Of a stretch of DNA of 64,000 nucleotides, positions 10,846 through 24,600 are shown in pieces. The position numbers were made by a program, and so were the translations under genes. Every line of letters starts with the position of its first letter. Positions within the stretch are counted from its first letter, which is position 1. The notes below the pieces were generated by a model. The model saw only the letters and a list, made by a program, of their open reading frames with translations. It ran no database searches and had not been told where the DNA came from. The stretch is from Pachyseris speciosa (taxonomy: Eukaryota > Cnidaria > Anthozoa > Scleractinia > Pachyseridae): assembly GCA_016490735.1 (NCBI GenBank), contig JAEMWC010001017.1:126001-190000 (forward strand). The letters run 5' to 3'.

Positions 10846-11843
10846 CACAGGGAGCAGAGGAGTCCTATTTGACCATATTTCCAGTTAGATGCAAAGTACA
10901 ATTGCAGCGCGAATTGATCTTGTTGATTTAATTCAACGTATCAAACCTCATACATGCGATCGTGTTACCCTGCTGTCACGCTGATGTTGGTGAGAATTGT
11001 CTTGTTTGCGTTCATTCTCGATTCTGTGATCACCTTAGTACAACCATGGGGAGATTTCAATAAGTAATGATCTTTGCGCCGAGTGGTCGAGTGGTACTAA
11101 AAGCGGCGATAACATCGAATCACTCAGCTCCCTCAATTGGCTCTGTACGAATTACTTGCGAAAATTACTTACGCAGCTTACGCTTTTTGCGGGTTGCGCG
11201 TAATGCATCTTTGGACTGATGGCGCATTTCTGTCACCGGTAAGCGGACCTGGATAACCGTTTCCTGAAAATTGAATTTCACGAGCTTTCTGGTTAATGTA
11301 TTTTTAAGACAGGGGACAGAATATTATTTCCACACCACTTGCCTGAAACAAGGCATTTTCATTCAAATGTTAGCGATTTATGGGCGATTCAAAATAAGAA
11401 AAAATGTTTAAACAGACTTCAAACACATTAAGGTACTTAAAAATGCCTTTCTACCGCTTTTCGTTGGTTTGGCTCGTTGGGTGCCCCCGATAAATTTCGA
11501 AAAACTTGGCAAAATGCGCGTTTGCGTTACTGGATTCGATTAGATTCAACAGTAAAGATGATGCAATCTTTTTGTCTGTTTGGTTTTCTTGCTCCACCGA
11601 GGTTTTTTTGCGCCACAGAGGGCCCACACAAAAAGTCACCACTTGTGATAAGCGCACAGTCATCACTGTTTGCGGCTTTCGTTTAAGCAGCGTTGACAAC
11701 GTTGACAGCTACGGCAGCGTTACAAGAGCATTTTTATGTTGTTTGATCTTTTACGGTCATTCAAACAAACAAGATCGAATCGCGCAGCAATTGCAAGGTG
11801 AATAACTGGAAATGGGTCAAATATGACTCCTTTGCTCCCTGTG
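10846..11843. mobile_element. 1.0-kb non-autonomous transposon with long terminal inverted repeats
   Basis: The left end CACAGGGAGCAGAGGAGTC (10846-10864) is matched in inverse at the right end (CACAGGGAGCAAAGGAGTC on the minus strand, ending 11843). Pairing continues through ATTTGACC, TTTCCAGTTA and CAATTGC.GCGCGA, giving about 90-100 bp arms with gaps. Ends beginning CAGGGAGC resemble hAT-type termini, but no 8-bp target duplication is visible. Overlapping ORFs at 11451-11805 are short and unsupported. A tRNA-like A-box lies near 11083. Confidence 0.6.
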
Positions 11844-13215
11844 GCTGCGCTAGAAAACTATTACTGGTTTACAGCCACGTGCACGTCCCGCAAGTAAAAA
11901 TAAAATGAAATCATCAACCACTCAATAGATAAAGTTAAAGAAACTGAGATATAGCAGAAGATTACTATATAAACAACATGCAAAGTCTCAGAGCTGTGCG
12001 ATATCCCATACGCGAATTATGCGGCAAAATGTACCACTCCAGTCAAAATTATAGTTTAGTATTGACATGCCATGTTGGTGTTCGTTTGTGTGGCACCAAT
12101 ATGGTGGCCGGAAACGAGTGAAAACATCTAGAATTCACTTTGGTTATCTCAAAAACTTTGTTCTCTCTGTTGAGCTTGCAGACATTCATATAGATGCTTT
12201 TCTTGTCATGTTGGCTTTTCATGTACATGACATGCTTATGAGCAGCCATCATTATGTCACACAATGTGAAAAAATCTAAATTTCAAACTGCTCTATTTTC
12301 AAAACAAAGCATGCTACCGAGCTGAAAACAAGATACATTTCCAAAATGTCTTGGGTGATGAAGCTAAAAATAGAAAAGTCTGTTTACTTTTGAATTTTAG
12401 TTTTTTATGACGTCAAGTGAGTCCAAGAATTAATTGTTTTCATGTGACGTCATCAAAATTCTAAAACTTAAATTAAGTGCTCTTTTGATATTTTCTACGC
12501 ACCGGTGCAACAAACCTTCAAGGAAAATTTTATACTGAGATATTGTTTTAGTCACAGTCACAGCGCTTTGGAATTTGATCCATATTGTGGCAGCTCGACG
12601 AGCTATAATCATCTTAATGTTATACAACCAGTATTTTCACTGCACTATTGAATTTTTGCACTATTAACGTAAAAGTGCTATCTCCAAACTCCTGAAGCAA
12701 AGTTAAGAATACTGATTACCGATCTGCGTTATTTTTCTATGACCGACTGTCATGGCGGGCATGCTCAGATGTCCCTCAACATGGCGGTTCCATACTAAGT
12801 CTCGTAATTTTCGGTTAAATTATTTTCGCTATAACCTTGTTCTGACGAGTAGTATTGGGCCGGAAATGTCTCTGTACCTGGTGTTATTCATGCATGCAAA
12901 CGTATATTTTATTTTATTGATGACAACCAAGAATAGGTGGCGAGAAGGGACAGGGCAAACGTACCCTTCATTTTCATGTGCCATCTCGGCTCTTTCCCCT
13001 GAGAGTACCATTTCCCAAACTTCGTAACCTGCATGTATTTAACGAGTAATATATGTCGCGATTTTGGAATAACAACACAACCAACCGACCTACCGTAAAT
13101 TTTTTGAGATACACGTGGGGGGTGCGTGGGGCTGCCCTATTGAGCAGAGGCCATACCAAAGAAATATAACCTTAAGAGGGGGTTGGGAGGAAGACAGAAA
13201 AAATTTGCTGTGTAA
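11844..13215. other. Non-coding interval with two CRE palindromes
   Basis: No gene is supported. Two perfect TGACGTCA palindromes sit 37 bp apart (12408-12415 and 12445-12452), flanked by partly inverted A/T-rich sequence, so they may be parts of a small inverted repeat. Confidence 0.4.
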
Positions 13216-13251
13216 ATGGGGATTGGTGGGGGGCGGAGGGGGGGGGGCGGG
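13216..13251 (+). other. G-run tract with G-quadruplex potential
   Basis: Four or more runs of at least three G are separated by loops of 1-6 nt (GGGG, GGGGGG, a run of about ten G, GGG). It lies 0.5 kb before the satellite. Confidence 0.5.
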
Positions 13252-13735
13252 TTTATCAAAAACTCTGGTCCCTGATTTACTAGCTTAAAGGCCAGACAAC
13301 AAATACAGGAAACCCACATAACATTTGCATGCTGGGAAAAAAGAGGTTTTGGCGGCACGTCTTAAGTCTTAAGCTTCAGACGATGATACAAATCTAAAAA
13401 AGGAAACAAGGGTGGAGGGGCAGAGAAAAGTACTGTACTCCAGTAAGGACAAATATCGTTTTCACCTTATACTCTAATCATCATCATGTCTGCGAATTCT
13501 CGAAACTCCGATATTTCATTGTTTTATTTTAATAAAGCAATTCATATTAAATTTCGCTATTTCAAAACTTTCATTAAAAAAACATCTCAAACAATTCTAC
13601 ACCAAGAAGATTCAATTTCCGTCGTCGTCACCGTTTATGGTCTTATCGCAAAGCAGAACAGACGGCTTCTACTCCAGGCCAGCTTTAAAGGATCATTTAA
13701 TCAGAGTAAGATATGCCATAAATCTACACTGCTAG
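13252..13735. other. Unique sequence leading into the satellite
   Basis: A short plus-strand frame (13486-13815) runs into the array and is not convincing as a gene. No clear promoter or splice signal. Confidence 0.35.
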
Positions 13736-16700
13736 TACATTGTATGGATGTGTCTGTGACGTCTTACGATCTTGCAAAACTCAACTCCTCTTGCCTTCTG
13801 TGGATGTGTTTGTGACGTCTTTAACATCTTGCAAGACTCTACACTTGTGTGGATGTGTTTGTGACGTCTTAAGATCTTGCAAAACTCTACACTTGTGTGG
13901 ATGTGTTTGTGACGTCTTAAGATCTTGCAAAACTCTACACTTGTGTGGATGTGTTTGTGAGGTCTTAAGATCTTGCAAAACTCAACACTTCTTGCCTTCT
14001 GTGGATGTGTTTGTGACGTCTTTAAGATCTTGCAAAACTCTACACTTGTGTGGATGTGTTTGTGACGTCTTCAGATCTTGCAAAACTCTACACTTCTTGC
14101 CTTCTGTGGATGTGTTTGTGACGTCTTTAAGATCTTGCAAAACTCTACACTTGTGTGGATATGTTTGTCACGTCTTAAGATCTTGCAAAACTATACACTT
14201 CTTGCCTTCTGTGGATGTGTTTGTGACGTCTTTAAGTTCTTGCAAAACTCTACACTTGTGTGGATGTGTTTGTGACGTCTTAAGATCTTGCAAAACTCTA
14301 CGCTTCTTGCCTTCTGTAGATGTGTTTGTGACGTCTTTAACATCTTGCAAAACTCTACACTTGTGTGGATGTGTTTGTGACGTCTTACGATCTCGTAAAA
14401 CTCTACACTTCTGGCCTTCTGTGGATGTGTTTGTGCCGTCTTTAAGATCTTGCAAAACTCCACACTTGTGTGGAGGTGTTTGTGACGTCTTAAGATCTTG
14501 CAAAACTCTACACTTCTTGCCTTCTGTGGATGTTTTTGTGACGTCTTTAAGATCTTGCAAAACTCTACACTTGTGTAGATGTGTTTGTGACGTCTTAAGA
14601 TCTTTCAAAACTCTACGCTTCTTGCCTTCTGTAGATGTGTTTGTGACGTCTTTAACATCTTGCAAAACTCTACACTTGTGTGGATGTGTTTGTGACGTCT
14701 TAAGATCTAGCAAAACTCTACACTTCTGGCCTTCTGTCGATGTGTTTGCGACGTCTTTAAGATCTTGCAAAATTCTACACTTGTGTGGATGAGTTTTTGG
14801 TGTCTTAACATCTTGCAAAACTCTACGCTTCTTGCTTTCTGTGGATGTGTTTGTGACGTCTTTAACATCTTGCAAAACTCTACGCTTCTTGCCTTTTGTG
14901 GATGTGTTTGTAACGTCTTTAAGATCTTGCAAAACTCTGCACTTGTGTGGATGTGTTTGTGACGTCTTAACATCTTGGAAAACTCTACGCTTTTTCCCTT
15001 CTGTGGAAGTGTTTGTGACGTCTTAAGATCTTGCAAAACTCTACGCTTCTTGCTGCTGTGGATGTGTTTGTGACGTCTTTAAGATCTTACAAAACTCTAC
15101 ACTTGTGTGGATGTAATTGTGATGACTTAAAATCTTGCAAAACTCTACACTTCTTGCCTTCTGTGGATGTGTTTGTGACGTCTTTAAGATCTTGCAAAAC
15201 TCTACATTTGTGTGGATGTGTTTGTGACGTCTTAAGATCTTGCAAAACTCTACGCTTCTTGCCTTCTGTGGATGTGGTTGTGACGTCTTTAACATCTTGC
15301 AAAACTCTGCTCTTGTGTGGATGTGTTTGTGACGTCTTAACATCTTGCAAAACTTTACGCTTCTTGCCTTCTGTGGATGTATTTGTGACGTCTTTAAGAT
15401 CTTCCAAAACTCTACACGTGTGTGGATGTGTTTGTGACGTCTTAATATCTTGCAAAACTCTACACTTCTTGCCTTCTGTGGATGTGATTGTAACGTCTTT
15501 AAGATCTTTCAAAACTCTACACTTGTGTGGATGTGTTTGTGACGTCTTAAGATCTTGCAAAACTCTACACTTCTTGCCTTCTGTGGATGTGTTTGTGACG
15601 TCTTTAAGATCTTGCAAAACTCTACATTTGTGTGGATGTGTTTGTCACGTCTTAAGATCTTGCAAAACTCTACGCTTCTTGCCTTCTGTGGATGTGTTTG
15701 TGACGTCTTTGACATCTTGCAAAACTCTGCTCTTGTGTAAATGTGTTTGTGACGTCTTAAGATCTTGAAAAACTGTACGCTTCTTGCCTTCTGTGGATGT
15801 GTTTGTGACGTCTTTAAGATCTTCCAAGACTCTACACGTGTGTGGATGTGTTTGTGACGTCTTAAGATCTTGCAAAACTCTACGCTTCTTAGCTTCTGTT
15901 GATGTTTTTGTGACGTCTTTAACATCTTGCAAAACTCTGCTCTTGAGTGGATGTGTTTGTGACGTCTTAGGATCTTGCAAAACTCTACGCTTCTTGACTT
16001 CTGTGGATGTGTTTGTGACGTCTTTAAGATCTTGCAAAACTCTATACGTGTGTGGATATGTTTGTGACGTCTTAAGATCTTGCAAAACTCTACACTTCTT
16101 GCCTTCTGTGGATGTGATTGTGACGACTTTAAGATCTTGCAAAACTCTACACTTGTGTGGATGTGTTTGTGACGTCTTAAGATCTTGCAAAACTCTACAC
16201 TTCTTTCCTTCTGTGGATGTGTTTCTGACGTCTTTAAGATCTTGCGAAACTCTACATTTGTGTGGAAGTGTTTGTGACGTCTTAAGATCTTGCAAAACTC
16301 AACGCTTCCTGCCTTCTGTGGATGTGTTTGTGACGTCTTTAACAACTTGCAAAACTCTGCTCTTGTGTGGTTGTGTTTTTGACGTCTTAAGATCTTGCAA
16401 AACTCAACGCTTCTTGCCTTCTGTGGATGTGTTTGTGACCCCTTTAACATCTTGCAAAACTCTACACGTGTGTGGATGTGTTTGTGACGTCTTAAGATCT
16501 TGCAAAACTCTACGCTTCTTGCCTTCTGTGGATGTGTTTGTGACGTCTTTAAGATCCTGCAAAACTCTACACGTGTGTGGATGTGTTTGTGACGTCTTAA
16601 GATCTTGCAAAACTCTAAGCTTCTTGCCTTCTGTGGATGTGATTGTGACATCTTTAAGAGCTCGCAAAACTCTACACTTGTGTGGATGTGATTGTGACGT

Positions 16701-18383
16701 CTTAAGATCTTGCAAAACTCTATACTTCTTACCTTCTGTGGATGTGATTGTGACGACTTTAAGATCTTGCAAAACTCTACACTTGTGTGGATATGTTTGT
16801 GACGTCTTAAGATATTGCAAAACTCTACACTTCTTGCCTTCTGTGGATGTGTTTCTGACGTCTTTAAGATCTTGCGAAACTCTACATTTGTGTGGAAGTG
16901 TTTGTGACGTCTTAAGATCTTGCAAAACTCTACGCTTGTTGTTTTCTGTGGATGTGTTTGTGACGTCTTTAAGATCTTGCAAAACTCTGCTCTTGTGTGC
17001 ATGTGTTTGTGACGTCTTAAGATCTTGCAAAACTCTACGCTTCTTGCCTTCTGTGGATGTGTTTGTGACGTCTTTAACATCCTGCAAAACTCTACACTTG
17101 TGTGGATGTGTTTGTGACGTCTTAAGATCTTGCAAAACTCTACGCTTCTTGCCTTCTGTGGATGTGTTTGTGACGTCTTCAAAATCTTCCAAAACTCTAC
17201 ATTTGTGTGGAAGTGTTTGTGACGTCTTAAGATCTTGCAAAACTCTACGCTTCCTGCCTTCTGTGGATGTGTTTGTGACGTCTTTAACATCTTGCAAAAC
17301 TCTGCTCTTGTGTGGATATGTTTGTGACGTCTTAAGATCTTGCAAAACTCTACGCTTCTTGCCTTCTGTGCATGTGTTTGTGACGTCTTTAACATCCTGC
17401 AAAACTCTACACTTGTGTAAATGTGTTTGTGACGTCTTAAGAGCTTGCAAAACTCTACGCTTCTTCCCTTCTGTGGATGTGTTTGTGACGTCTTAAGATC
17501 TTGCAAAACTCTACACTTCTTGCCTTCTGTGGATGTGATTGTGACGCCTTTAAGATCTTGCAAAACTTTACACTTGTGTGGATGTGTTTCTGACGTCTTA
17601 AGATCTTGCAAAACTCTACACTTCTTGCCTTCTGTGGATGTGTTTGTGACGTCTTTAAGATCTTGCAAAACTCTACATTTGTGCGGAAGTGTTTGTGACG
17701 TCTTAAGATCTTGCAAAACTCTACGCTTGTTGTTTTCTGTGGATGTGTTTGTGACGTCTTTAAGATCTTGCAAAACTCTGCTCTTGTGTGGATGTGTTTG
17801 TGACGTCTTACGATCTTGCAAAACTCTACGCTTCTTGCCTTCTGTGGATGTCTTTGTGACGTCTTTAACATCCTGCAAAACTCTACACTTGTGTGGATGT
17901 GTTTGTCACGTCTTAAGATCTTGCAAAACTCTACGCTTCTTGCCTTCTGTGGATGTGTTTGTGACGTCTTAAGATCTTGCAAAACTCTACACTTCTTGCC
18001 TTCTGTGGATGTTTTTGAGACGTCTTTAAGATCTTGCAAAACTCTACATTTGTGTGGAAGTGTTTGTGACGTCTTAAGATCTTGCAAAACTCTACGCTTT
18101 TTGCCTTCTGTGGATGTGTTTGTGACGTCTTCAAAATCTTCCAAAACTCTACATTTGTGTGGAAGTGTTTGTGACGTCTTAAGATCTTGCAAAACTCTAC
18201 GCTTCCTGCCTTCTGTGGATGTGTTTGTGACGTCTTTAACATCTTGCAAAACTCTGCTCTTGTGTGGATATGTTTGTGACGTCTTAAGATCTTGCAAAAC
18301 TCTACGCTTCTTGCCTTCTGTGCATGTGTTTGTGACGTCTTTAACATCCTGCAAAACTCTACACTTGTGTGGATGTGTTTGTC

Positions 18384-19617
18384 ACGTCTTAAGATCTTGC
18401 AAAACTCTACGCTTCTTGCCTTCTGTGGATGTGTTTGTGACGTCTTAAGATCTTGCAAAACTCTACACTTCTTGCCTTCTGTGGATGTTTTTGTGACGTC
18501 TTTAAGATCTTGCAAAACTCTACATTTGTGTGGAAGTGTTTGTGACGTCTTAAGATCTTGCAAAACTCTACGCTTCTTGCCTTCTGTGGATGTGTTTGTG
18601 ACGTCTTCAAAATCTTCCAAAACTCTACATTTGTGTGGAAGTGTTTGTGACGTCTTAAGATCTTGCAAAACTCTACGCTTCCTGCCTTCTGTGGATGTGT
18701 TTATGACGTCTTTAACATCTTGTAAAACTCTGCTCTTGTGTGGATATGTTTGTGACGTCTTAAGATCTTGCAAAACTCTACGCTTCTTGCCTTCTGTGCA
18801 TGTGTTTGTGACGTCTTTAACATCCTGCAAAACTCTACACTTGTGTAAATGTGTTTGTGACGTCTTAAGATCTTGCAAAACTCTACGCTTCTTGCCTTCT
18901 GTGGATGTGTTTGTGACGTCTTAAGATCTTGCAAAACTCTACACTTCTTGCCTTCTGTGGATGTGTTTGTGACGTCTTTAACATCTTGCAAAACTCTACA
19001 TTTGTGCGGAAGTGTTTGTGACGTCTTAAGATCTTGCAAAACTCTACGCTTCTTGCCTTCTGTGGATGTGTTTGTGACGTCTGCAAAATCTTCCAAAACT
19101 CTACATTTGTGTCGAAGTGTTTGTGACGTCTTAAGATCTTGCAAAACTCTACACTTCTTGCCTTCTGTGGATGTGTTTGTGACGTCTTTAACATCCTGCA
19201 AAACTCTACACTTGTGTAAATGTGTTTGTGACGTCTTAAGATCTTGCAAAACTCTACGCTTCTTGCCTTCTGTGGATGTGTTTGTGACGTCTTAAGATCT
19301 TGCAAAACTCTACACTTCTTGCCTTCTGTGGATGTGATTGTGACGCCTTTAAGATCTTGCAAAACTTTACACTTGTGTGGATGTGTTTCTGACGTCTTAA
19401 GATCTTGCAAAACTCTACACTTCTTGCCTTCTGTGGATGTGTTTGTGACGTCTTTAAGATCTTGCAAAACTCTACATTTGTGCGGAAGTGTTTGTGACGT
19501 CTTAAGATCTAGCAAAACTCTACGCTTCTTGCCTTCTGTGGATGTGTTTGTGACGTCTTTAACATCTTGCAAAACTCTACTCTTGTGTGGAAGTTTTTTT
19601 GACGTCTTAACATCTTC
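18384..19617 (+). repeat. Satellite segment duplicated at +2066 bp, copy 1
   Basis: Sequence and frame breaks match the interval 20450-21683 at a constant offset of 2066 bp, with few differences by eye (for example CATCTTGC versus a changed base near 21204). The match breaks at 19618, where copy 1 reads CTTCCAAAACTC and copy 2 lacks two bases. Confidence 0.75.
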
Positions 19618-20449
19618 CAAAACTCTACACTTCTTACCTTCTGTGGATGTGTTTGTGACTTCTTTAAGATCTTGCGAAACTCTACACTTGTGTGGATGTG
19701 TTTGTGACGTCTTAAGATCTTGCAAAACTCTACGCTTCTTGCCTTCTGTGGATGTGTTTGTGACGTCTTTAAGATCTTGCAAAACTCTACGCTTCTTGCC
19801 TTCTGTGGATTTGTTTGTGACGTCATTATAATCTTGCAAAACTCTGCATTTGTCTGGATGTGCTTGTGACGTCTTAACATCCTGCAAAACTCTACGCTTC
19901 TTGCCTTCTGTGGATGTGTTTGTGACGTCTTTAACATCTTGCAAAACTCTGCTCTTAAGTGGATATGTTGGTAACGTCTTAAGATCTTGCAAAACTCTAC
20001 ACTTCTTGCCTTCTGTGGATGTGTTTGTGACGTCTTTAACGTCTTTCAAAACTCTACATTTCTGTGGAAGTGTTTGTGACGTCTTAAGATCGTGCAAAAC
20101 TCTACGCTTCTTGCCTTCTGTGGATGTGTTTGTGATGTCTTTAACATCTTACAAAACTCTACACTTGTGTGGATGTGTTTGTGACGTCTTAAGATCTTGC
20201 AAAACTCTACGCTTCTTGCCTTCTGTGGATGTGTTTGTGACGTCTTAAGATCTTGCAAAACTCTACACTTCTTGCCTTCTGTTGATGTGTTTGTGACCTC
20301 TTTAAGATCTTGCAAAACTCTACATTTGTGTGGATGTAATTGTGACGTCTTAAAATCTTTTAAAACTCTACACTTTTTGCTCTCTGTGGATGGGTTTTTG
20401 ACGTCTTTAAGATCTTGCAAAACTCTACACTTGTGTGGATGTGTTTGTG

Positions 20450-21683
20450 ACGTCTTAAGATCTTGCAAAACTCTACGCTTCTTGCCTTCTGTGGATGTGT
20501 TTGTGACGTCTTAAGATCTTGCAAAACTCTACACTTCTTGCCTTCTGTGGATGTTTTTGTGACGTCTTTAAGATCTTGCAAAACTCTACATTTGTGTGGA
20601 AGTGTTTGTGACGTCTTAAGATCTTGCAAAACTCTACGCTTCTTGCCTTCTGTGGATGTGTTTGTGACGTCTTCAAAATCTTCCAAAACTCTACATTTGT
20701 GTGGAAGTGTTTGTGACGTCTTAAGATCTTGCAAAACTCTACGCTTCCTGCCTTCTGTGGATGTGTTTATGACGTCTTTAACATCTTGTAAAACTCTGCT
20801 CTTGTGTGGATATGTTTGTGACGTCTTAAGATCTTGCAAAACTCTACGCTTCTTGCCTTCTGTGCATGTGTTTGTGACGTCTTTAACATCCTGCAAAACT
20901 CTACACTTGTGTAAATGTGTTTGTGACGTCTTAAGATCTTGCAAAACTCTACGCTTCTTGCCTTCTGTGGATGTGTTTGTGACGTCTTAAGATCTTGCAA
21001 AACTCTACACTTCTTGCCTTCTGTGGATGTGTTTGTGACGTCTTTAAGATCTTGCAAAACTCTACATTTGTGCGGAAGTGTTTGTGACGTCTTAAGATCT
21101 TGCAAAACTCTACGCTTCTTGCCTTCTGTGGATGTGTTTGTGACGTCTGCAAAATCTTCCAAAACTCTACATTTGTGTCGAAGTGTTTGTGACGTCTTAA
21201 GATGTTGCAAAACTCTACACTTCTTGCCTTCTGTGGATGTGTTTGTGACGTCTTTAACATCCTGCAAAACTCTACACTTGTGTAAATGTGTTTGTGACGT
21301 CTTAAGATCTTGCAAAACTCTACGCTTCTTGCCTTCTGTGGATGTGTTTGTGACGTCTTAAGATCTTGCAAAACTCTACACTTCTTGCCTTCTGTGGATG
21401 TGATTGTGACGCCTTTAAGATCTTGCAAAACTTTACACTTGTGTGGATGTGTTTCTGACGTCTTAAGATCTTGCAAAACTCTACACTTCTTGCCTTCTGT
21501 GGATGTGTTTGTGACGTCTTTAAGATCTTGCAAAACTCTACATTTGTGCGGAAGTGTTTGTGACGTCTTAAGATCTAGCAAAACTCTACGCTTCTTGCCT
21601 TCTGTGGATGTGTTTGTGACGTCTTTAACATCTTGCAAAACTCTACTCTTGTGTGGAAGTTTTTTTGACGTCTTAACATCTTC
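20450..21683 (+). repeat. Satellite segment duplicated, copy 2
   Basis: Second copy of 18384-19617. The intervening 18.4-20.45 kb plus this block points to unequal exchange of a roughly 2.07-kb higher-order unit. Confidence 0.75.
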
Positions 21684-24600
21684 AAAACTCTACGCTTCTT
21701 GCCTTCTGTGGATGTGTTTTTGACGTGTTTAAGATCTTGCAAAACTCTACACTTGTGTGGATGTGTTTGTGACGTCTTAAGATCTTGCAAAACTCTACGC
21801 TTCTTGCCTTCTGTGGATGTGTTTGTGACGTCTTTAAGATCTTGCAAAACTCTACACTTGTGTGGATGTGTTTGTGACGTCTTAACATCTTGCAAAACTC
21901 TACGCTTTTTGCCTGCTGTGGATGTGTTTGTGACGTCTTAAGATCTTGCAAAACTCTACGCTTCTTGCCTTCTGTGGATGTGTTTTTGACGTGTTTAAGA
22001 TCTCGCAAAACTCTACACTTGTGTGAATGTGTTTGTGACGTCTTAAGATCTTGCAAAACTCTACGGTTCTTGCTTTCTGTGGATGTGTTTGTGACGCCTT
22101 TAAGATCTTGCAAAACTCTACACTTGTGTGGATGTGTTTGTGACGTCTTAAGATCTTGCAAAACTCTACGCTTCTTGCCTTCTGTGGATGTGTTTGTGAC
22201 GTCTTTAAGATCTTGCAAAACTCTATACTTGTGTGGATGTGTTTGTGACGTCTTAATTTCTTGCAAAACTCAACACTTCTTGCCTTCTGTGGATGTGTTT
22301 GTGACGTCTTTAAGATCTTGCAAAACTCTACACTTGTGTGGATGTGTTTGTGACGTCTTAAGATCTTGCAAAACTCTACGCTTCTTGCCTTCTGTGGATG
22401 TTTTTGTGACGTCTTTAAGATCTTGCAAAACTCTATACTTGTGTGGATGTGTTTGTGACGTCTTAACATCTTGCAAAACTCTACGCTTCTTGCCTTCTGT
22501 GGATGTGTATGTGACGTCTTAAGATCTTGCAAAACTCTACGCTTCTTGCCTTCTGTGGATGTGTTTGTGACGCCTTTAAGATCTTGCAAAACTCTACACT
22601 TGTGTGGATGTGTTTGTGACGTCTTAAGATCTTGCAAAACTCTACACTTCTTACCTTAGGTGGATGTGTTTGTGACGTCTTTAAGATCTTGCAAAACTCT
22701 ACACTTGTCTGGATGTGTTTGTGACGTCTTAACATCTTACAAAACTCTTCGCGTTTTGCCTTCTGTGCATGTGTTTGTTACGTCTTAAGATCTTGCAAAA
22801 CTCTACGCTTCTTGCCTTCTGTGGATGTGTTTGTGATGTCTTTAAAGTCTTGCAAAACTCTAGAGTTGTGTGGATGTAATTGTGACGTCTTAAGATCTTG
22901 AAAAACTCTACACTTCTTGCCTTCTGTGGATGTTTTTGTGACGTCTTTAAGATCTTGCAAAACTCTACATTTGTGTGGATGTGTTTGTGACGTCTTAAAG
23001 TCCTGCGAAACTCTACCCTTTTTGCCTCTGTGGATGTGTTTGTGACGTCTTAACATCTTGCAAAACTCTACGCGTCTTGCGTTCTGTGGATCTGTTTGTC
23101 ATGTCTTCAAGATCTTGCAAAACTCTACACTTGTGTGGATATGTTTGTGACGTCTTAAGATCTTGCAAAACTCTACGCTTCTTGCCTTCTGTGGATGTGT
23201 TTGTGACGTCTTTAAGATCTTGCAAAACTCTACGCTTCTTGCCTTCTGTAGATGTGTTTGTGACGTCATTATAATCTTTCAAAACTCTACATTGGTCTGG
23301 ATGTGTTTGTGACGTCTTAACATCTTGCAAAACTATACGCTTCTTGCCTACTGTGGATGTGTTTGTGACGTGTTTAACATGTTGCAAAACTCTGGTATTG
23401 CGTGGATGTGTTTGTAACTTCTTAAGATCTTGGAGAACTCTACGCTTCTTGCCTTCTGTGGATGTGTTTGTGACGTCTTTAACATCTTGCAAAACTCTAC
23501 ACGTGTGTGGATGTGTTTGTGACGTCTTAAGATCTTGCAAAACTCTACACTTCTTGCCTTCTGTGGATGTGATTGTGACATCTTTAAGATCTTGCAAAAC
23601 TCTACACTTGTGTGGATGTGTTTGTGACGTCTTAAGATCTTGCAAAACTCTACACTTCTTGCCTTCTGTGGATGTGTTTGTGACGTCTTCAAGATCTTGC
23701 AAAACTCTACATTTGTGTGGAAGTGTTTGTGACGTCTTAAGATATTGCAAAACTCTACGCTTCTTGCCTTCTGTGGATGTGTTTGTGACGTCTTTAACCT
23801 CTTGCGAAACTCTACACTTGTGTGGATGTAATTGTGACGTCTTAAGATCTTCCAAAACTCTACGCTTCTTGCCTTCTGTGGATGTGTTTGTGACGTCTTT
23901 AACATCTTGAAAAACTCTGCTCTTTTGTGGATGTGTTTTTGACGTCTTAAGATCTTGCAAAATTCTACGCTTCTTGCCTTCTGTGAATGTCTTTGTGACG
24001 TCTTTAAGATCTTGCAAAACTCTACACTTGTGTGGATGTGTTTGTGAAGTCTTAAGATCTTGCAAAACTCTACAATTCTTGCCTTCTGTGGATGTGTTTG
24101 TGACGTCTTTAAGATCTTGCAAAACTTTACATTTGTGTGGATGTGTTTGTGACGTCTTAAGATCTTGCAAAACTCTACGCTTCTTGCTTTCTGTGGATGT
24201 GTTTGTGACGTCTTTAACATCTTGCAAAACTCTGCTCTTGTGTGGATGTGTTTGTGACGTCTTAAGATCTTGCGAAACTCTACGCTTCTTGCCTTCTGTG
24301 AATGTGTTTGTGACGTCTTTAAGATCTTGCAAACTATACACTTGTTTGGATGTGTTTGTGACGTCTTAAGATCTTGCAAAACTCTACGCTTCTTGCCTTC
24401 TGTGGATGTGTTTGTGACGTCTTTAAGGTCTTGCAAAACTCTACACTTGTGTGGATGTCTTTGTGACGTCTTAAGATCTTGCAAAACTCTACGCTTCTTG
24501 CTTTCTGTGGATGTGTTTGTGACGTCTTTAAGATCTTGCAAAACTCTACATTTGTGTGGATGTGTTTGTGACGTCTTAAGATCTTGCAAAACTTTACGCT

